Shown in pieces: positions 63,911-64,000 of a stretch of DNA of 64,000 nt. Numbering within the stretch: the first letter of the stretch is position 1; the number at the start of each line of letters is the position of its first letter. The translations under genes were made by a program, and so were the position numbers. The notes under the pieces are model-generated. The model was given only the letters and a program-made list of their open reading frames with translations. It searched no databases and was not told where the DNA came from. The stretch is from Leptobacterium sp964389205 (GTDB lineage Bacteria > Bacteroidota > Bacteroidia > Flavobacteriales > Flavobacteriaceae): assembly GCA_964389205.1 (NCBI GenBank), contig CAYMDH010000002.1, forward strand, positions 91,588 through 155,587, given 5' to 3'.

Positions 63911-64000
63911 ATTAATACCTTTAGTACACATTAATAAATGATGTTAAAACCTGAGTTCGATTAATAAAAAGCGAGTTGATTAGTTTTAATAGATTGATAT

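Overview
The window is AT-rich chromosomal DNA from a member of the Bacteroidota, almost certainly a marine-type Flavobacteriaceae. The evidence is the gliding lipoprotein gene gldH in its usual ricT-gldH-PBP1A neighbourhood, TANNTTTG-type -7 promoter boxes, the menaquinone-type three-gene succinate dehydrogenase, many lipoproteins, a complete SUF operon ending in the DUF59/DUF2480/DUF3078 genes common in this family, and an ECF sigma factor paired with an outer-membrane protein. The genus cannot be settled from the sequence. No tRNA, rRNA, CRISPR array, transposase or prophage was seen.

Layout. 1-7.1 kb is the right part of a class I lanthipeptide locus, all on the + strand: the end of a LanB-type enzyme (cut by the window edge), two tandemly duplicated precursor peptides, LanC, a membrane fusion of a C39-like domain, a VKOR domain and a thioredoxin domain, and a secreted erythromycin-esterase-like protein. 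7.2-18.6 kb is mostly housekeeping: trpS, plsC, an ECF sigma factor with a membrane-anchored barrel protein, recA, trhO, ricT, gldH and a class A penicillin-binding protein. 18.6-33.9 kb holds a PhyH-type dioxygenase, the two CoA-transferase subunits scoA/scoB separated by an inserted four-helix-bundle gene and a minisatellite, an ABC ATPase, an aminotransferase, a serine hydrolase, a sodium/solute symporter pair, two frameshifted genes (an SRPBCC protein and an M28 peptidase) and sdhCAB. 34-42 kb carries three secreted minus-strand genes: two large BNR/VPS10-type propeller proteins flanking a second erythromycin-esterase-like protein. 42-54 kb is mixed: pepP, brnQ, a small Cys/His protein, a second peptide locus with a cysteine-rich GG-leader peptide and a decayed copy of the C39-like/VKOR/thioredoxin fusion, two small secreted proteins, an AraC regulator, thiL, two secreted repeat lipoproteins, and a hotdog thioesterase with no normal start codon. 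54.3-63.4 kb is the SUF iron-sulfur operon (sufA, sufB, an MBL-fold lipoprotein, sufC, sufD, sufS, a lipoprotein, sufE, sufT), then DUF2480 and DUF3078. The last 600 bases hold a decayed partial copy of the DUF3078 gene.

The most interesting part is the pair of peptide loci. Both couple a GG-leader, cysteine-containing peptide to the same unusual C39-like/VKOR/thioredoxin membrane protein. One copy is intact, next to lanthipeptide genes. The other has one frameshift and one in-frame stop and lies downstream of an orphan peptide whose eight cysteines form a mirror-symmetric pattern. This suggests a link between RiPP maturation and oxidative thiol handling in the envelope, and that the second locus is being lost or has lost its partners. 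Several inverted-repeat elements, a 16-bp minisatellite and four to five broken genes also point to active small-scale rearrangement.
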